Part shown: positions 16,308-25,711 of the stretch, piece by piece
Layout: each line of letters begins with the position of its first letter
How positions within the stretch are numbered: position 1 is the first letter of the stretch
Origin: Siccirubricoccus deserti
GTDB taxonomy: Bacteria > Pseudomonadota > Alphaproteobacteria > Acetobacterales > Acetobacteraceae
Length of the DNA stretch: 53,037 nucleotides
Assembly (NCBI RefSeq): GCF_014283215.1
Contig: NZ_JACOMF010000036.1
Span: forward strand, 1-53,037
Reading direction: 5' to 3'
Notes under the pieces: generated by a model
The model's database searches: none
The model's input: the letters and a program-made list of their open reading frames with translations, nothing else
Told to the model about the DNA's origin: nothing
Program-made: the position numbers and the translations under genes

Positions 16308-16999
16308 GTCGCCGGGGTCCGCCGCAGCCAAGCAGCCAGCGCATTGCCATCGGCGAAGGCAAGGTCGGGCGCCGCATTGGCCACCCCGCCATCATGGGCC
16401 GCATCGCCGAACAGCACCGCGGTGCAGCCGGCGGCGCGCGCCGCCTGCATGTCGAGCCCCGTGTCGCCGATGTACCAGACCGCCGGCCCCGCCACTTCGC
16501 CCAGCGCCGGCAGCGCCAGGTGGAAGGGTGCCGGGTCCGGCTTGTCGGCGGCAGCGTCGCCGGCGCCGAGCAGAATCCGGAAATGCCCGTCCCAGCCAAG
16601 ATGCGCCGCCTCCGCCCGCAGCAGCGGCCCCTGCTTGTTGCTGATCACGCCCTGCGGGATGGCCGCCGCGGCGACCGCGAGCACCGCCTCGATGGCACCT
16701 GGCATCGGCTGCAGCACCCGCAGGTGGTGGGCGCGGACCGCGGCGTAGAACACCTCCCGCGCATCCTCCCAGGCGGCGCCGAAGAGTTCCGGAAAGCTCT
16801 CCCGCAGGCTGCGGCGGACCCGCGCCTTCACCTCCTCCAGCGTCCATTTGGGCAGGCCATGCGCCGCGAAGGCGGCGTTCAGCCCGGCGGCGATGGCCAG
16901 CCAGCCATCGACCAGGGTGTTGTCCCAATCCCAGAGGATCGCCCGCGGCGGCCCTACATCAGGGCGGCCGAAGGCCGACATCGGCGCAGGCGCCATCAC
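16304..16999 (-). CDS. HAD-superfamily hydrolase (phosphoglycolate phosphatase-like)
   Basis: The 231-residue HAD phosphatase has motif I D-W-D-N-T-L-V (about residue 23), motif II near S-N-K (about 119), a lysine in D-K-P-D-P (motif III, about 149) and motif IV G-D-T-G-L-D (about 172). A helical cap lies between motifs I and II, which places it in subfamily IA with Gph-like enzymes; the substrate is not deducible. The start GTG-ATG (16999/16996) overlaps the stop of the aminotransferase gene, and its own stop overlaps the start of the methyltransferase pseudogene, so these genes were coupled. Confidence 0.88.
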   Translation of the reverse strand: MMAPAPMSAFGRPDVGPPRAILWDWDNTLVDGWLAIAAGLNAAFAAHGLPKWTLEEVKARVRRSLRESFPELFGAAWEDAREVFYAAVRAHHLRVLQPMPGAIEAVLAVAAAAIPQGVISNKQGPLLRAEAAHLGWDGHFRILLGAGDAAADKPDPAPFHLALPALGEVAGPAVWYIGDTGLDMQAARAAGCTAVLFGDAAHDGGVANAAPDLAFADGNALAAWLRRTPAT

Positions 17000-17868
17000 G
17001 CCGCGTTCCTGCGGTCGCCCTTCACATGCCGCGCGAAGATCTCGAACAGCCGGCGCACCACCGGGCCGACCTCGCCGTCGCCAACCGGGGCGCCGTCGAT
17101 CCGGGTGATCGGCTTCACGAAGGAGGTCGCAGAGGTGAGGAAGGCCTCCCGCGCCCGGCGCATCTCCTCGATGGAGAAGTCGCGCTCCTCGAAGGCGATG
17201 CCGGCCGCTTCCAGCTCCGCCAGCAGCGCGCCGCGGGTGCAGCCGGGCAGGATGACGTGGTCGAGGTGGCGGGTGCGGATGACGCCGTGCTCGTCGACGA
17301 TCCAGAAATTGGTGGCGGCGCCCTCGGTCACCGTGCCGGAATCCGGGTCGAACAGGATGGCCTCGATCGCCCCCTGCTCCCGCGCCGCCTGGCGGGCCAG
17401 GCAGTTGGGCAGCAGGTTGATCGATTTGATGTCACGCCGCGCCCAGCGCAGGTCCGGCAGGGTGATGCAGGCGCCGGCCCAGCGGTCGACATCGGTCGGG
17501 TAGGCGGCGATGCGCTTCACCGTCACCACCAGCGCCGGGGGCACCGACCGGGCGGGGAAGGCATGGTCGCGACGGGCGACGCCACGGGTGACCTGCATGT
17601 AGAGCAGGCCCTCGGTTACCCGGTTGCGCCGCGCCACCTCGGCCAGCACATGGCGGAGCGCCGGGCGCGACACCGGCATCGGCAGGCGGATCTCGCGCAG
17701 CGAGCGTTCCAGCCGGTCGAGGTGGCGATCCTCGTCGATGAAGCGGCCATTGTAGAGGTGCACCACCTCATAGATGCCGTCGCCGAATTGGTAGCCACGG
17801 TCCTCGATATTCACTTCGGCCAGCCGCTGGTCGAGGTAGCGGCCGTTCACATAGGCGATGCGCGACAT
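16996..17868 (-). CDS. dat: D-amino-acid transaminase (PLP fold-type IV)
   Basis: The 290-residue protein is a class IV aminotransferase, either D-alanine aminotransferase or a branched-chain relative. The PLP lysine is in R-D-I-K-S-I-N-L-L (about residue 148), and E-G-A-A-T-N-F-W near 180 is the conserved cofactor-binding loop. The N-terminus Y-V-N-G-R-Y-L and D-R-G-Y-Q-F-G-D-G-I-Y-E are family hallmarks. The first choice for function is D-Ala/D-Glu interconversion for peptidoglycan precursors. I chose ATG at 17868; an open frame extends upstream across the hairpin element but is not conserved protein. It lies 125 bp behind ntrX. Confidence 0.9.
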   Translation of the reverse strand: MSRIAYVNGRYLDQRLAEVNIEDRGYQFGDGIYEVVHLYNGRFIDEDRHLDRLERSLREIRLPMPVSRPALRHVLAEVARRNRVTEGLLYMQVTRGVARRDHAFPARSVPPALVVTVKRIAAYPTDVDRWAGACITLPDLRWARRDIKSINLLPNCLARQAAREQGAIEAILFDPDSGTVTEGAATNFWIVDEHGVIRTRHLDHVILPGCTRGALLAELEAAGIAFEERDFSIEEMRRAREAFLTSATSFVKPITRIDGAPVGDGEVGPVVRRLFEIFARHVKGDRRNAA

Positions 17869-17944
17869 GATCACCCCGGAGAGAGAGCCACGATCATAGC
17901 CCCTCACCCGCACGAAACCCAGGCCGGTCCACGGCACGCCCATG

Positions 17945-17983
17945 CCCTGGCGGATGGGGCCAGGGGAAGGCAGCGCCTTCCCC
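17945..17983. repeat. Compound GC hairpin element behind ntrX, copy 1
   Basis: CCCTGGCGG (17945-17953) is followed by a perfect 9-bp stem GGGGAAGGC / GCCTTCCCC (17963-17983) with loop AGC. The same CCCTGGCGG and almost the same stem recur at 28361-28400. It begins 11 bp after the ntrX stop on the transcribed strand, as expected for a 3'-end or processing structure, but no T tract follows. Confidence 0.6.
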
Positions 17984-17993
17984 GGCACGCCCG

Positions 17994-19412
17994 CTAAAGC
18001 GCGTTCCCTGCGGCAGCCGCCGGCGCCCGATCCTCCGCCTGCACACCAAGGAATTTCAGCTTCCGGTGCAGCGCGCTGCGCTCCATGCCGACGAAATTCG
18101 CGGTGCGGCTGATGTTGCCGCCGAAGCGCAGCAACTGCGCTTCCAGATACTGCTTCTCGAACAGCTCCCGCGCCTCGCGCAGCGGCAGGGTCATGATCTC
18201 CGAGCTGCGGTCGAGCTTCAGCATCGCCGGCGCGGCGGAGCCCACCTCGGGAGGCAGCATGTCGGCGCGGATCGCATCCCTTGCGTCGCCCGGGGCCATG
18301 ATCAGCAGCCAGTCGATCAGGTTGCGCAGCTGGCGGACATTGCCCGGCCAGTCATAGGCCTGCAGCGCCGCCAGCGCATCCTCGGCGATCTCCCGCGGCG
18401 CCATGCCGGACGTCTCGCCGGAGCGCGCCATGAAATGCCGGGCCAGCCCCGGCACATCCTCCCGCCGCTCGCGCAGCGCCGGAATCTTCAGCGGCACCAC
18501 GGCGAGGCGGTAGTAGAGATCCTCGCGGAATCGCCCGGCGGCGATCTCGGCCTGCAGGTCGCGGTTGGTGGTCGCCAGCACCCGGACATCGACCTTCACC
18601 CGCGTGGCGCCGCCGATCCGCTCGAACCCCTGCTCCTGCAGGGCGCGGACGATCTTGCCCTGGGTCTCCAGCGGCATGTCGGCCACCTCGTCGAGCACCA
18701 GCGTGCCGCCATGGGCGCGCTCCAGCATGCCGGCGCGGCGCGGCTGCCCGATCGGGTCCACGCCGGCCTCGACGCCGAACAGCTCCTCCTCGAAGCGGGC
18801 AGGGTTCAGCGTGGCGCAGTTCAAGGCGACAAAGGGTCCATCGGCGCGGCGGCTGCGGGCGTGGATCATCCGCGCCGCCACCTCCTTGCCCGAACCCGCC
18901 GGGCCGGTGATCAGCACCCGGCTGCCGGTCGGCGCGACGCGGTCGATGGCGGCGCGCAGCTGGGCGATGCCGGCGGAGACCCCGACCAGCTCGGTCTCCG
19001 GCCCGGCGCGCAGGCGAAGCTCGGAATTCTCCCGCTTCAGCCGCGCCGCCTCCAGTGCCCGGGCGACGATCAGCAGCAGCCGGTCCGACTTGAACGGCTT
19101 CTCGATGAAGTCGTAGGCGCCGTTCTGGATCGCCTGCACCGCGGTCTCGATGGTGCCGTGGCCGGAGATCATCACCACCGGCACCTGCGGCTCCTCCCGG
19201 TGCAGCGCCTCCAGGATGCCGAGCCCGTCGAGCCTCGAATTATGCAGCCAGATGTCGAGCACCACCAGGGACGGCCGCCGGGCCTTGAAAGCGGCCAGCG
19301 CGGTGTCGCTGTTGTGGGCCTGGCGGGTCTCGTAGCCCTCGTCGGACAGGATACCCTCGATCAGGGCGCGGATGTCCGGCTCGTCGTCGACGATCAGGAT
19401 CTCATGCGCCAT
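17994..19412 (-). CDS. ntrX: Response regulator NtrX
   Basis: The 472-residue regulator is the partner of NtrY. The receiver domain has phospho-acceptor D53 (L-D-I-W) and K105 (E-K-P-F-K). The AAA+ domain has Walker A G-P-A-G-S-G-K (170-176) and Walker B L-V-L-D-E-V. The C-terminal Fis-type helix-turn-helix (G-G-N-I-S-R-T-A-N-F-V-G) binds DNA. The sigma-54 contact loop GAFTGA is missing: residues 213-228 read G-V-E-A-G-V-D-P-I-G instead. That suggests it does not remodel sigma-54 holoenzyme and works as a classical activator or repressor. It overlaps ntrY by 11 bp. Confidence 0.95.
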   Translation of the reverse strand: MAHEILIVDDEPDIRALIEGILSDEGYETRQAHNSDTALAAFKARRPSLVVLDIWLHNSRLDGLGILEALHREEPQVPVVMISGHGTIETAVQAIQNGAYDFIEKPFKSDRLLLIVARALEAARLKRENSELRLRAGPETELVGVSAGIAQLRAAIDRVAPTGSRVLITGPAGSGKEVAARMIHARSRRADGPFVALNCATLNPARFEEELFGVEAGVDPIGQPRRAGMLERAHGGTLVLDEVADMPLETQGKIVRALQEQGFERIGGATRVKVDVRVLATTNRDLQAEIAAGRFREDLYYRLAVVPLKIPALRERREDVPGLARHFMARSGETSGMAPREIAEDALAALQAYDWPGNVRQLRNLIDWLLIMAPGDARDAIRADMLPPEVGSAAPAMLKLDRSSEIMTLPLREARELFEKQYLEAQLLRFGGNISRTANFVGMERSALHRKLKFLGVQAEDRAPAAAAGNAL

Positions 19413-21819
19413 GCATCCGCCTCATGCTGCCATCCGGACGTTCCGCTTCCAAACCCGCCGGCCGATCCTGGGCCGGCCGCCACGGCAGGGTGAGCACCGC
19501 GCGGGCCCCACCGGAGGGCGCGTCCTCGCCTGCCTCCTCCGGTCCAGTCCCGGGCGGCCGATCCTCCAGCCCCATCCTGCCGCCATGGTCCTCCATGATC
19601 TTCTTGACGATGGCAAGGCCGAGACCGGTTCCTTTTGCCTTGTGGGTAACATAGGGCTCGGTAAGGCTGTCCCGCTCATCCCCCTGCGGCAGGCCGATCC
19701 CGTCATCCTCGACGGCGATGGAGACACTGTCCTCGGCAGGCTCGATGCGCACGACGATGTGACCATGCACTGTCCCGGGCGGCCGTGGCGGGGCCTCCGT
19801 TCCCTCCGGCTGCACCCGCGTGGCGATGGCGTCGGCGGCGTTCTGCAGCAGGTTGGTCAGCGCCTGGTTCATCAGCCGGCGGTCGCATGGCACCACCGGG
19901 GCAGCCTCTGGCAGCTCCAGCCGGTACTCCACCTCGGGATGGGCGTCACGCTGCAGCACCAGCGCCTCCCTCACCACCTGGGACAGATCCTCCGGCTTGA
20001 TCACCGGCTGCGGCATCCGGGCGAAGGCGGAGAATTCATCGACCATCCGGCCGATGTCACCCACCTGGCGGACGATGGTGTCGGTGCAGGCGACGAAGGT
20101 CTCGGGGTCGGCGGTGATCTGCTTCAGGTAACGCCGCTTCAGCCGTTCCGCCGAGAGCTGGATCGGGGTCAGCGGGTTCTTGATCTCGTGCGCGATGCGG
20201 CGGGCGACATCGGCCCAGGCTGCCTTGCGCTGGGCGCTGAGCAGCTCGGTGATATCGTCGAAGGTCAGCACATAGCCGGCAATCCCGTCGCCGCTGGCCG
20301 GCCGCTCCACCCCGATCCGCGCCAGCAGGGTGCGGCGGTGGGAGGGCGGGCCGATGCGGATCTCCTCGGTATGCGGCTTCTCGTTCGTCGAACCCGCGGC
20401 ATCCTGCATCGCCTGCAGCAGCGGGGCGAACTCCGGCACCGCCGATGCCATCGGCAGGCCGATGGCGGCATCGAGGTCGAGGCCGAGCAGCTCGCTCGCC
20501 CGGCGGTTCGGCAGGTTGATCCGGCCATCGGTCTCCAGCCCCACCACCCCGGCCGAGACGCCGGCCAGCACGGTTTCGGTGAAGCGCCGGCGCTCGTCGA
20601 TCTGCCGGTAGGCCTGCAGCAGCTCCGACCGCTGGGCGGCGAGCTGGTTGGTCATGCGGTTGAAGGCGCGGGCGAGGCTGGCGATCTCCTCATCCACCGC
20701 CCCCTCCTCGACCCGGGTCGCCAGGTCGCCCGCGCGCACCCGCTCCGCGGCGACGATCAGCCGGCCGATCGGCCGCGCCAGCTGATTGGCCAGGACGAGG
20801 CCGATCAGCACCGCCGCCAGCAGCACCAGCAGCGCGGCGATGGCGAAAATCATGACGAAGGTGATCTGCAGGCCGGAACGGTTGCGATCGAGCTCGTTGT
20901 ACTCGGCAACCGACTGCTCGACCGAACGCTGGTGCAGCAGCACGGTGGTATCGAGCGGCCGGCCGATCAGCAGCATCCAGCCGCCGGAGGTTTGCGGGCC
21001 GATGTCGAGCGCGACGACGGCCCGCACCCGATCCTCCGCCGGCAGCACTGCGACGTCGCCAAGGCGGGCGGTTGCGATCGCATCCTCCGGCGGCGGGTCA
21101 AGGGTGAAGCTGGTAGTGTAGCCGGCATGGGCGATCACCTGCTGGGTCGCCGGGTCGAAGACGATGGCCTCGGTCAGGTTGCGCAGCGCGGTATGGGTCG
21201 CCAGCAACCGGGCGAAGGCGATGCCGTTGTCCGGCAGCAGGACCCGGGCGCGGGAAAGGTCGGCGGCCATCGCCAGCGCGTCGCCGCGGATGGTGTTGCG
21301 GTGTTCCTCCAGGTAGCCGCGGCTGGCCTGCAGGCTGGCTTCCAGCGTGCTGCGCACCCGGTCGCTGAACCAGGTCTCGATGCCGAGGTTGAAGAACAGC
21401 GCGGCGAAGGCGGCGACCAGCAGCGCCGGCACCACCGCCACCACGCCGAACAGCAGCACCAGCCGAACATGCAGCCGCGACCCCGCCGAGCCGCGCCGCC
21501 GCTCCGCCCAGACCCGCACCAGCCGCCCGGCCAGCGAGCCCAGCAGCAGCAGCAACACCGCCAGGTTGACCAGCACGATGCCGACGACCATGCCGGGCTT
21601 GGTCGGGCCGAAGGGGCTGCCGTCCGACAGCACCGAAAAGGTGGCGACGCCGAGCAGCAGCGCGCCGACCGCGAGGCCCAGCGTCATCCCGCGCCCGAGC
21701 AGCAGATCCGCCAGCCGATGCGCCGGGCCGCGGCGTTTCGGCTCCGTCATCACGGCATCCTGGCCTGCCGCCGCCCCGCGCTCGGCCTGCTGCGAGGCGC
21801 GGGCGCGGAACAGCGCCAT
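19402..21819 (-). CDS. ntrY: Sensor histidine kinase NtrY
   Basis: The 805-residue membrane kinase pairs with NtrX in nitrogen and redox/envelope control. Three N-terminal membrane segments (about residues 48-145), a periplasmic region and a fourth segment (about 315-345) precede a HAMP domain (A-R-P-I-G-R-L-I). A PAS domain follows, then the HisKA domain with H in R-R-I-A-H-E-I-K-N-P-L-T-P and an HATPase_c domain (N-box L-T-N-L-L-Q-N-A-A-D-A, G-box G-T-G-L-G-L-A). This matches NtrY architecture and length. The start ATG shares a base with the ntrC stop (TGATG). All five genes from dusB to ntrX overlap. Confidence 0.95.
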   Translation of the reverse strand: MALFRARASQQAERGAAAGQDAVMTEPKRRGPAHRLADLLLGRGMTLGLAVGALLLGVATFSVLSDGSPFGPTKPGMVVGIVLVNLAVLLLLLGSLAGRLVRVWAERRRGSAGSRLHVRLVLLFGVVAVVPALLVAAFAALFFNLGIETWFSDRVRSTLEASLQASRGYLEEHRNTIRGDALAMAADLSRARVLLPDNGIAFARLLATHTALRNLTEAIVFDPATQQVIAHAGYTTSFTLDPPPEDAIATARLGDVAVLPAEDRVRAVVALDIGPQTSGGWMLLIGRPLDTTVLLHQRSVEQSVAEYNELDRNRSGLQITFVMIFAIAALLVLLAAVLIGLVLANQLARPIGRLIVAAERVRAGDLATRVEEGAVDEEIASLARAFNRMTNQLAAQRSELLQAYRQIDERRRFTETVLAGVSAGVVGLETDGRINLPNRRASELLGLDLDAAIGLPMASAVPEFAPLLQAMQDAAGSTNEKPHTEEIRIGPPSHRRTLLARIGVERPASGDGIAGYVLTFDDITELLSAQRKAAWADVARRIAHEIKNPLTPIQLSAERLKRRYLKQITADPETFVACTDTIVRQVGDIGRMVDEFSAFARMPQPVIKPEDLSQVVREALVLQRDAHPEVEYRLELPEAAPVVPCDRRLMNQALTNLLQNAADAIATRVQPEGTEAPPRPPGTVHGHIVVRIEPAEDSVSIAVEDDGIGLPQGDERDSLTEPYVTHKAKGTGLGLAIVKKIMEDHGGRMGLEDRPPGTGPEEAGEDAPSGGARAVLTLPWRPAQDRPAGLEAERPDGSMRRMHGA

Positions 21820-23258
21820 CAGCCGAGCCCGCGCACCACGGGCAGGTCGAGCTCGCGAATCTTCTTGCGCAAGGTGTTGCGATTGAGCCCGAGCATCGCC
21901 GCCGCCTTGATCTGGTTGCCACGGGTCGCGCCGAGTACCAGCCGCAGCAGCGGCCGCTCCACCTCGGCCAGCACCCGGTCATAGAGGTCGCGCACCGGCA
22001 GCCCGTCCTTATGGGCGGCGACGAAGGCCTTCAAATGGCGCTCCACCGCCTGCTCCAACGTCTCCGGTCCGCGCGCGCCGGCCTCAGCCGGCGGCTCGGC
22101 CTCCGACAGCTCGGCGTTGACCGCCTCGGCGTCGATGGTTTCCTGGGCGTAGAGCGCCGCGAGGCGCCGCATCAGATTCTCCAGCTCGCGCGCATTGCCC
22201 GGCCAGGCGTGCTGCTTCAGCCGATCCAGCGCCTCCGGGCTCAGCTGCTTCGCCGGCAGGCCGGAGGCCTTGGCGCGGTCGAGGAAATGCCGCGCCAGCA
22301 GCGGGATGTCCTCCAGCCGCTCGCGCAGCGGCGGCAGGCGGATGGGAACGACGTTGAGCCGGTAGAACAGATCCTCGCGGAACAGGCCCTGGCGAATCGA
22401 CTGGCGCAGATCGCGATGGGTGGCGGCGACGATGCGGACATTGGCCTTGATCGGGGTACGGCCGCCAACGGTGGTGAACTCGCCTTCCTGCAGCACCCGC
22501 AGCAGCCGGGTCTGCGCCTCGGGCGGCATGTCGCCGATCTCGTCGAGGAAGAGGGTGCCGCCGGCGGCCTGCTCGAAGCGGCCGACGCCGCGATTCAGCG
22601 CGCCGGTGAAGGCGCCGCGCTCATGGCCGAACAGCTCGCTCTCGATCAGCTCGCGCGGGATCGCCGCCATGTTGATGGCGATGAAGGGGCCGCCGCGGCG
22701 GCGGCCGTAATCGTGCAGCGCACGGGAGACCAGCTCCTTGCCGGTGCCCGACTCGCCGGTGATCATCACCGTGAGGTCAGTGGTCGTCAGCCGGGCGACG
22801 GTCCGGTAGATCTCCTGCATGGCGGCGCTGCGGCCGACCAGCGGCAACCGCTCGCCGGCATCCTCGCCCTCGGTGACGGCGGGCGCCTGGGGTGCGGCCA
22901 GGGCGCGCTCCACCACCGCCAGCAGCTCCTTCAGGTCGAAGGGCTTCGGCAGGTACTCGAAGGCGCCGCGCTGCGCTGCCTTCAGCGCGGTCATGAAGGT
23001 GCTCTGCGCCGACATCACCACCACGCGCAGGTCGGGCCGCACCCGCTTGATGCGGGGGACGAGGTCGAGACCGTTCTCGTCCGGCATGACGACATCGGTG
23101 ATGACGAGATCGCCCTCGCCATCCTCCACCCAGCGCCACAGGGTGGCGGCGGAGGAGGTGGCGCGCACCTGGTAGCCGGAACGGCCGAGCGCCTGGCTCA
23201 ATACGGTACGGATCGCCCGGTCGTCATCGGCAATCAGGATGGTACGGCTGTCGGTCAT
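21819..23258 (-). CDS. ntrC: Nitrogen regulation response regulator NtrC (NR(I))
   Basis: The 479-residue sigma-54 activator has a receiver domain with D55 (I-T-D-V-V-M-P-D) and K105 (P-K-P-F). Its AAA+ domain has Walker A G-E-S-G-T-G-K at 168-174 and an intact G-A-F-T-G-A loop at 215-220. A C-terminal Fis-type helix-turn-helix ends in R-N-T-L-R-K-K-I. It activates nitrogen-assimilation promoters when phosphorylated by NtrB. I chose ATG at 23258, which overlaps the ntrB stop (TGATG) and precedes the receiver fold directly. Unlike NtrX next door, every motif needed for sigma-54 activation is present. Confidence 0.96.
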   Translation of the reverse strand: MTDSRTILIADDDRAIRTVLSQALGRSGYQVRATSSAATLWRWVEDGEGDLVITDVVMPDENGLDLVPRIKRVRPDLRVVVMSAQSTFMTALKAAQRGAFEYLPKPFDLKELLAVVERALAAPQAPAVTEGEDAGERLPLVGRSAAMQEIYRTVARLTTTDLTVMITGESGTGKELVSRALHDYGRRRGGPFIAINMAAIPRELIESELFGHERGAFTGALNRGVGRFEQAAGGTLFLDEIGDMPPEAQTRLLRVLQEGEFTTVGGRTPIKANVRIVAATHRDLRQSIRQGLFREDLFYRLNVVPIRLPPLRERLEDIPLLARHFLDRAKASGLPAKQLSPEALDRLKQHAWPGNARELENLMRRLAALYAQETIDAEAVNAELSEAEPPAEAGARGPETLEQAVERHLKAFVAAHKDGLPVRDLYDRVLAEVERPLLRLVLGATRGNQIKAAAMLGLNRNTLRKKIRELDLPVVRGLG

Positions 23259-24457
23259 CAGGAATCCCTGGGGCCTGGGCCGGCCCCGTTGCCGCTGCGC
23301 TGCCCTGGAGTGGCGGTGCTCCGCGTCCCGGCTGGCGGCATCGCCAGCGAGAGCCGGAACACCGTCCGCCCCGGACGGCTGTCGCATTCGATGAGGCCGC
23401 CCTGGTCGGCGACCAGCTTGGCCACCAGCGCCAGGCCGAGGCCCTGGCCGCCACGCTTGGTGGTGACGAAAGGCTCGAACAGCGTGGCGCGCAGGGCTTC
23501 GGCTATGCCTGGGCCATTGTCGCGCACGCTGACCTGCAAGGGCAGGTGCACGCGTTCCCGGCTGCCGGGGACGGCGATGCGCATGCCGTGATGGTAGGAT
23601 GTGCTGAGGACGACCTCGCCGCCGACCGGGTCCACCGCCTCGGCGGCGTTCTTCACCAGGTTCAGTAGAATCTGCACCAGCTGGTCGCGGTTGCCCCAGA
23701 CCTGCGGCAGCGACGGATCGTAATCCTCGACGATCCGGAGATGCGCGGCGAAGCCGGTCTGCGCCACCCGCTTCACATGGTCCAGCACCTGGTGGATGTT
23801 CACCGCCGCCAGATCCACCGGCCGGTCGGAAAACATGTCCATCCGGTCGACCAGGTTGCGGATCCGGTCGACCTCGTCCTGGATCAGCAGGCAGAGTTCC
23901 TGGTCGGCCTCCGCCGCGCCCTGCTCCAGCAACTGGGCGGCGCCGCGGATGCCGGAGAGCGGGTTCTTCACCTCATGCGCCAGCATCTCCGCCATCGCCG
24001 AGGCGCCGCGCGCCGCGCCGAGGAAGTTGAGCTGGCGGTTCATCATCTGCGCGGTGGAGCCATCCTGCAGCGTCAGCACCACCCCGCCCGGCATCTCCGG
24101 CAGCGGCGCGCCATGGGCGGCGACGCCACGCCGGTGCAGCCGCGGGCTGTCGAGGGTGAGGTCGTGGTCGGAGACCGGCGCCTCATGTGCCCGCACCTGG
24201 TCGAGCAGCGCCAGCAGCCGACTGTCCTCCGGCAGCAGATCGGAGAGGCGCAGCCCCGCCAACGTCGGGAAGCTGAGCTGGAAGAACAGCTCAGCCGCCG
24301 GGTTGGCGTAGCGGAAGCGGTTCTCGACATCGATCACCACCGCCGCCATCGGCAGCGCGGCCAGCATGGCGGCGGCATCCGGCAGCGCCGTGGAGCGGTT
24401 GCCGGCATGGGCACGCCTCACCGGCGGCGGGTGGATCACGGCAGCGGCGGCCCTCAT
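23258..24457 (-). CDS. ntrB: Nitrogen regulation sensor kinase NtrB (NR(II))
   Basis: The 399-residue soluble kinase/phosphatase of NtrC normally takes its nitrogen signal through PII. A PAS domain (about residues 35-130) precedes the HisKA domain with H in [13 protein letters not shown]. An HATPase_c domain follows with N-box [16 protein letters not shown], and G-Q-G-L-G-L-A-L. There are no membrane segments. The start overlaps the dusB stop by 4 nt, the classical nifR3-ntrB-ntrC order of alphaproteobacteria. No glnB or glnA is within the window. Confidence 0.95.
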   Translation of the reverse strand: MRAAAAVIHPPPVRRAHAGNRSTALPDAAAMLAALPMAAVVIDVENRFRYANPAAELFFQLSFPTLAGLRLSDLLPEDSRLLALLDQVRAHEAPVSDHDLTLDSPRLHRRGVAAHGAPLPEMPGGVVLTLQDGSTAQMMNRQLNFLGAARGASAMAEMLAHEVKNPLSGIRGAAQLLEQGAAEADQELCLLIQDEVDRIRNLVDRMDMFSDRPVDLAAVNIHQVLDHVKRVAQTGFAAHLRIVEDYDPSLPQVWGNRDQLVQILLNLVKNAAEAVDPVGGEVVLSTSYHHGMRIAVPGSRERVHLPLQVSVRDNGPGIAEALRATLFEPFVTTKRGGQGLGLALVAKLVADQGGLIECDSRPGRTVFRLSLAMPPAGTRSTATPGQRSGNGAGPGPRDS

Positions 24458-25560
24458 GCTGCCATCCGCTCCGCGGCCTCCTCGGCGTGGCCGCGCGCCT
24501 GGAAGGCGGCACGCACCGCTTCCAGCCCCTGGTCGAGCAGCGGCTGGTAGTAATCTTGGATCAGCGCCTCCACCGCCGCCGGGGTCTCCACCTGGTTGAC
24601 CCTGGAACGGAACTCGGCCGAGCCCGGCAGACCCTTGGAATACCAGGCGACATGCTTGCGGGCGAGGCGGACGCCGGTCTGGCTGCCGTGGTGCGAGAGC
24701 ATGTCGCGGTAATGCGCCAGCAGCACCGCCAATTGCTCGGCCAGCGCCGGCTCGGCCGGGGCGATGCCGGTGGTGAGGTATTCCGCCACCTGGCGGGGGA
24801 ACCAGGGCCTTCCGTAGCAGCCGCGGCCGATCATCACCCCATCGGCGCCGGATTGCCGGAGCGCCTCGGCGGCATGTTCCGGCGTGAGAATGTCACCATT
24901 CACCAGCACCGGGATGCCGACCGCCGCCTTCACCTGCCGGACGAACCCCCAGTCGGCGGTGCCGGTATAGAGCTGCTGACGGGTGCGGCCGTGGATGGTG
25001 ACCAGCCGAATGCCGCAGGCCTCGGCGATGCGGGCGAGATTCGGTGCGTTCAGCGAGGCATGGTCCCAGCCCATGCGCATCTTCAAGGTGACCGGGACCG
25101 GCACCGCCCGCACCGTCGCTTCCAGGATCGCCGCGGCGCGGCGCTCGTCGCGCATCAGCGCGCTGCCGGCCTGCTGGCCGACCGCCACCTTCTTCACCGG
25201 GCAGCCGAAGTTGATGTCAACGATGGCGGCGCCGTGGTCGACCGCCAGCTTCGCCGCCTCGGCCATCACCGCCGGCTCGCAGCCGGCGAGCTGGACCGCG
25301 GAGGGTGCGCCGAAGCCGTCGACCTCGGCCATCTTCAGGGTTTGCCGGTTCTCCCGCACCATCGCCTGGCTGGCAATCATTTCGCTGACCACCATGCCGG
25401 TGCCCTGGGCGCGGGCGAGGCGGCGGAAGGGCAGGTCGGTCACGCCCGACATCGGCGCCAGGTACACGGGCGTCGCAATTCGGATCGGGCCGACCGAAAT
25501 CGGCTGCAATCGAGGCAGGAGAGCAGGGTCGGTCGGGGATTCCGGCAGGTTGATGCTCAT
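24454..25560 (-). CDS. dusB: tRNA-dihydrouridine synthase DusB (NifR3)
   Basis: The 368-residue FMN-dependent TIM-barrel enzyme reduces uridines in the tRNA D-loop. It shows A-P-M-S-G-V-T-D at the N-terminus, the catalytic cysteine in N-F-G-C-P-V-K-K-V near residue 115, and the phosphate-binding G-R-G-C-Y-G-R-P-W. It is historically called nifR3 and opens the ntr operon. I chose the ATG at 25560 because homology begins there; upstream bases in frame are AT-rich promoter sequence. No Shine-Dalgarno is visible, and the candidate promoter would start transcription about 3 nt before the ATG. Confidence 0.95.
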   Translation of the reverse strand: MSINLPESPTDPALLPRLQPISVGPIRIATPVYLAPMSGVTDLPFRRLARAQGTGMVVSEMIASQAMVRENRQTLKMAEVDGFGAPSAVQLAGCEPAVMAEAAKLAVDHGAAIVDINFGCPVKKVAVGQQAGSALMRDERRAAAILEATVRAVPVPVTLKMRMGWDHASLNAPNLARIAEACGIRLVTIHGRTRQQLYTGTADWGFVRQVKAAVGIPVLVNGDILTPEHAAEALRQSGADGVMIGRGCYGRPWFPRQVAEYLTTGIAPAEPALAEQLAVLLAHYRDMLSHHGSQTGVRLARKHVAWYSKGLPGSAEFRSRVNQVETPAAVEALIQDYYQPLLDQGLEAVRAAFQARGHAEEAAERMAA

Positions 25561-25569
25561 GATTTGAGC

Positions 25570-25598
25570 AAAATAGTCGATGCACGGGCGCTCGGCAA
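25570..25598 (-). promoter_or_regulatory. Candidate sigma-70-type promoter of the dusB-ntrBC-ntrYX operon
   Basis: On the minus strand TTGCCG (25598-25593) and TATTTT (25575-25570) are separated by exactly 17 bp, each matching 4 of 6 consensus bases. Transcription would start about 7 bases after the -10 box, which leaves only about 3 nt before the dusB ATG. The region has no Shine-Dalgarno, so a leaderless or near-leaderless message is suggested. Confidence 0.45.
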
Positions 25599-25711
25599 CG
25601 CGTCCTGCCTGCCGAGCCGCGACCAAATAAAAAAATTGCGGCGACGCAGCATGGCGCGCTCGGTCCGCCAGCGATTTCGCTCCGGCGCGGCGCTGGCCTA
25701 TACCGGCGCCG

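Noticed and set aside
19372-21984. 870-codon plus-strand open frame
   Set aside because: It mirrors ntrY on the opposite strand. Composition is histidine-, arginine- and glutamine-heavy, typical of an antisense frame in GC-rich DNA.
22011-23591. 526-codon plus-strand open frame
   Set aside because: It is antisense to ntrC and part of ntrB, with no recognisable domain.
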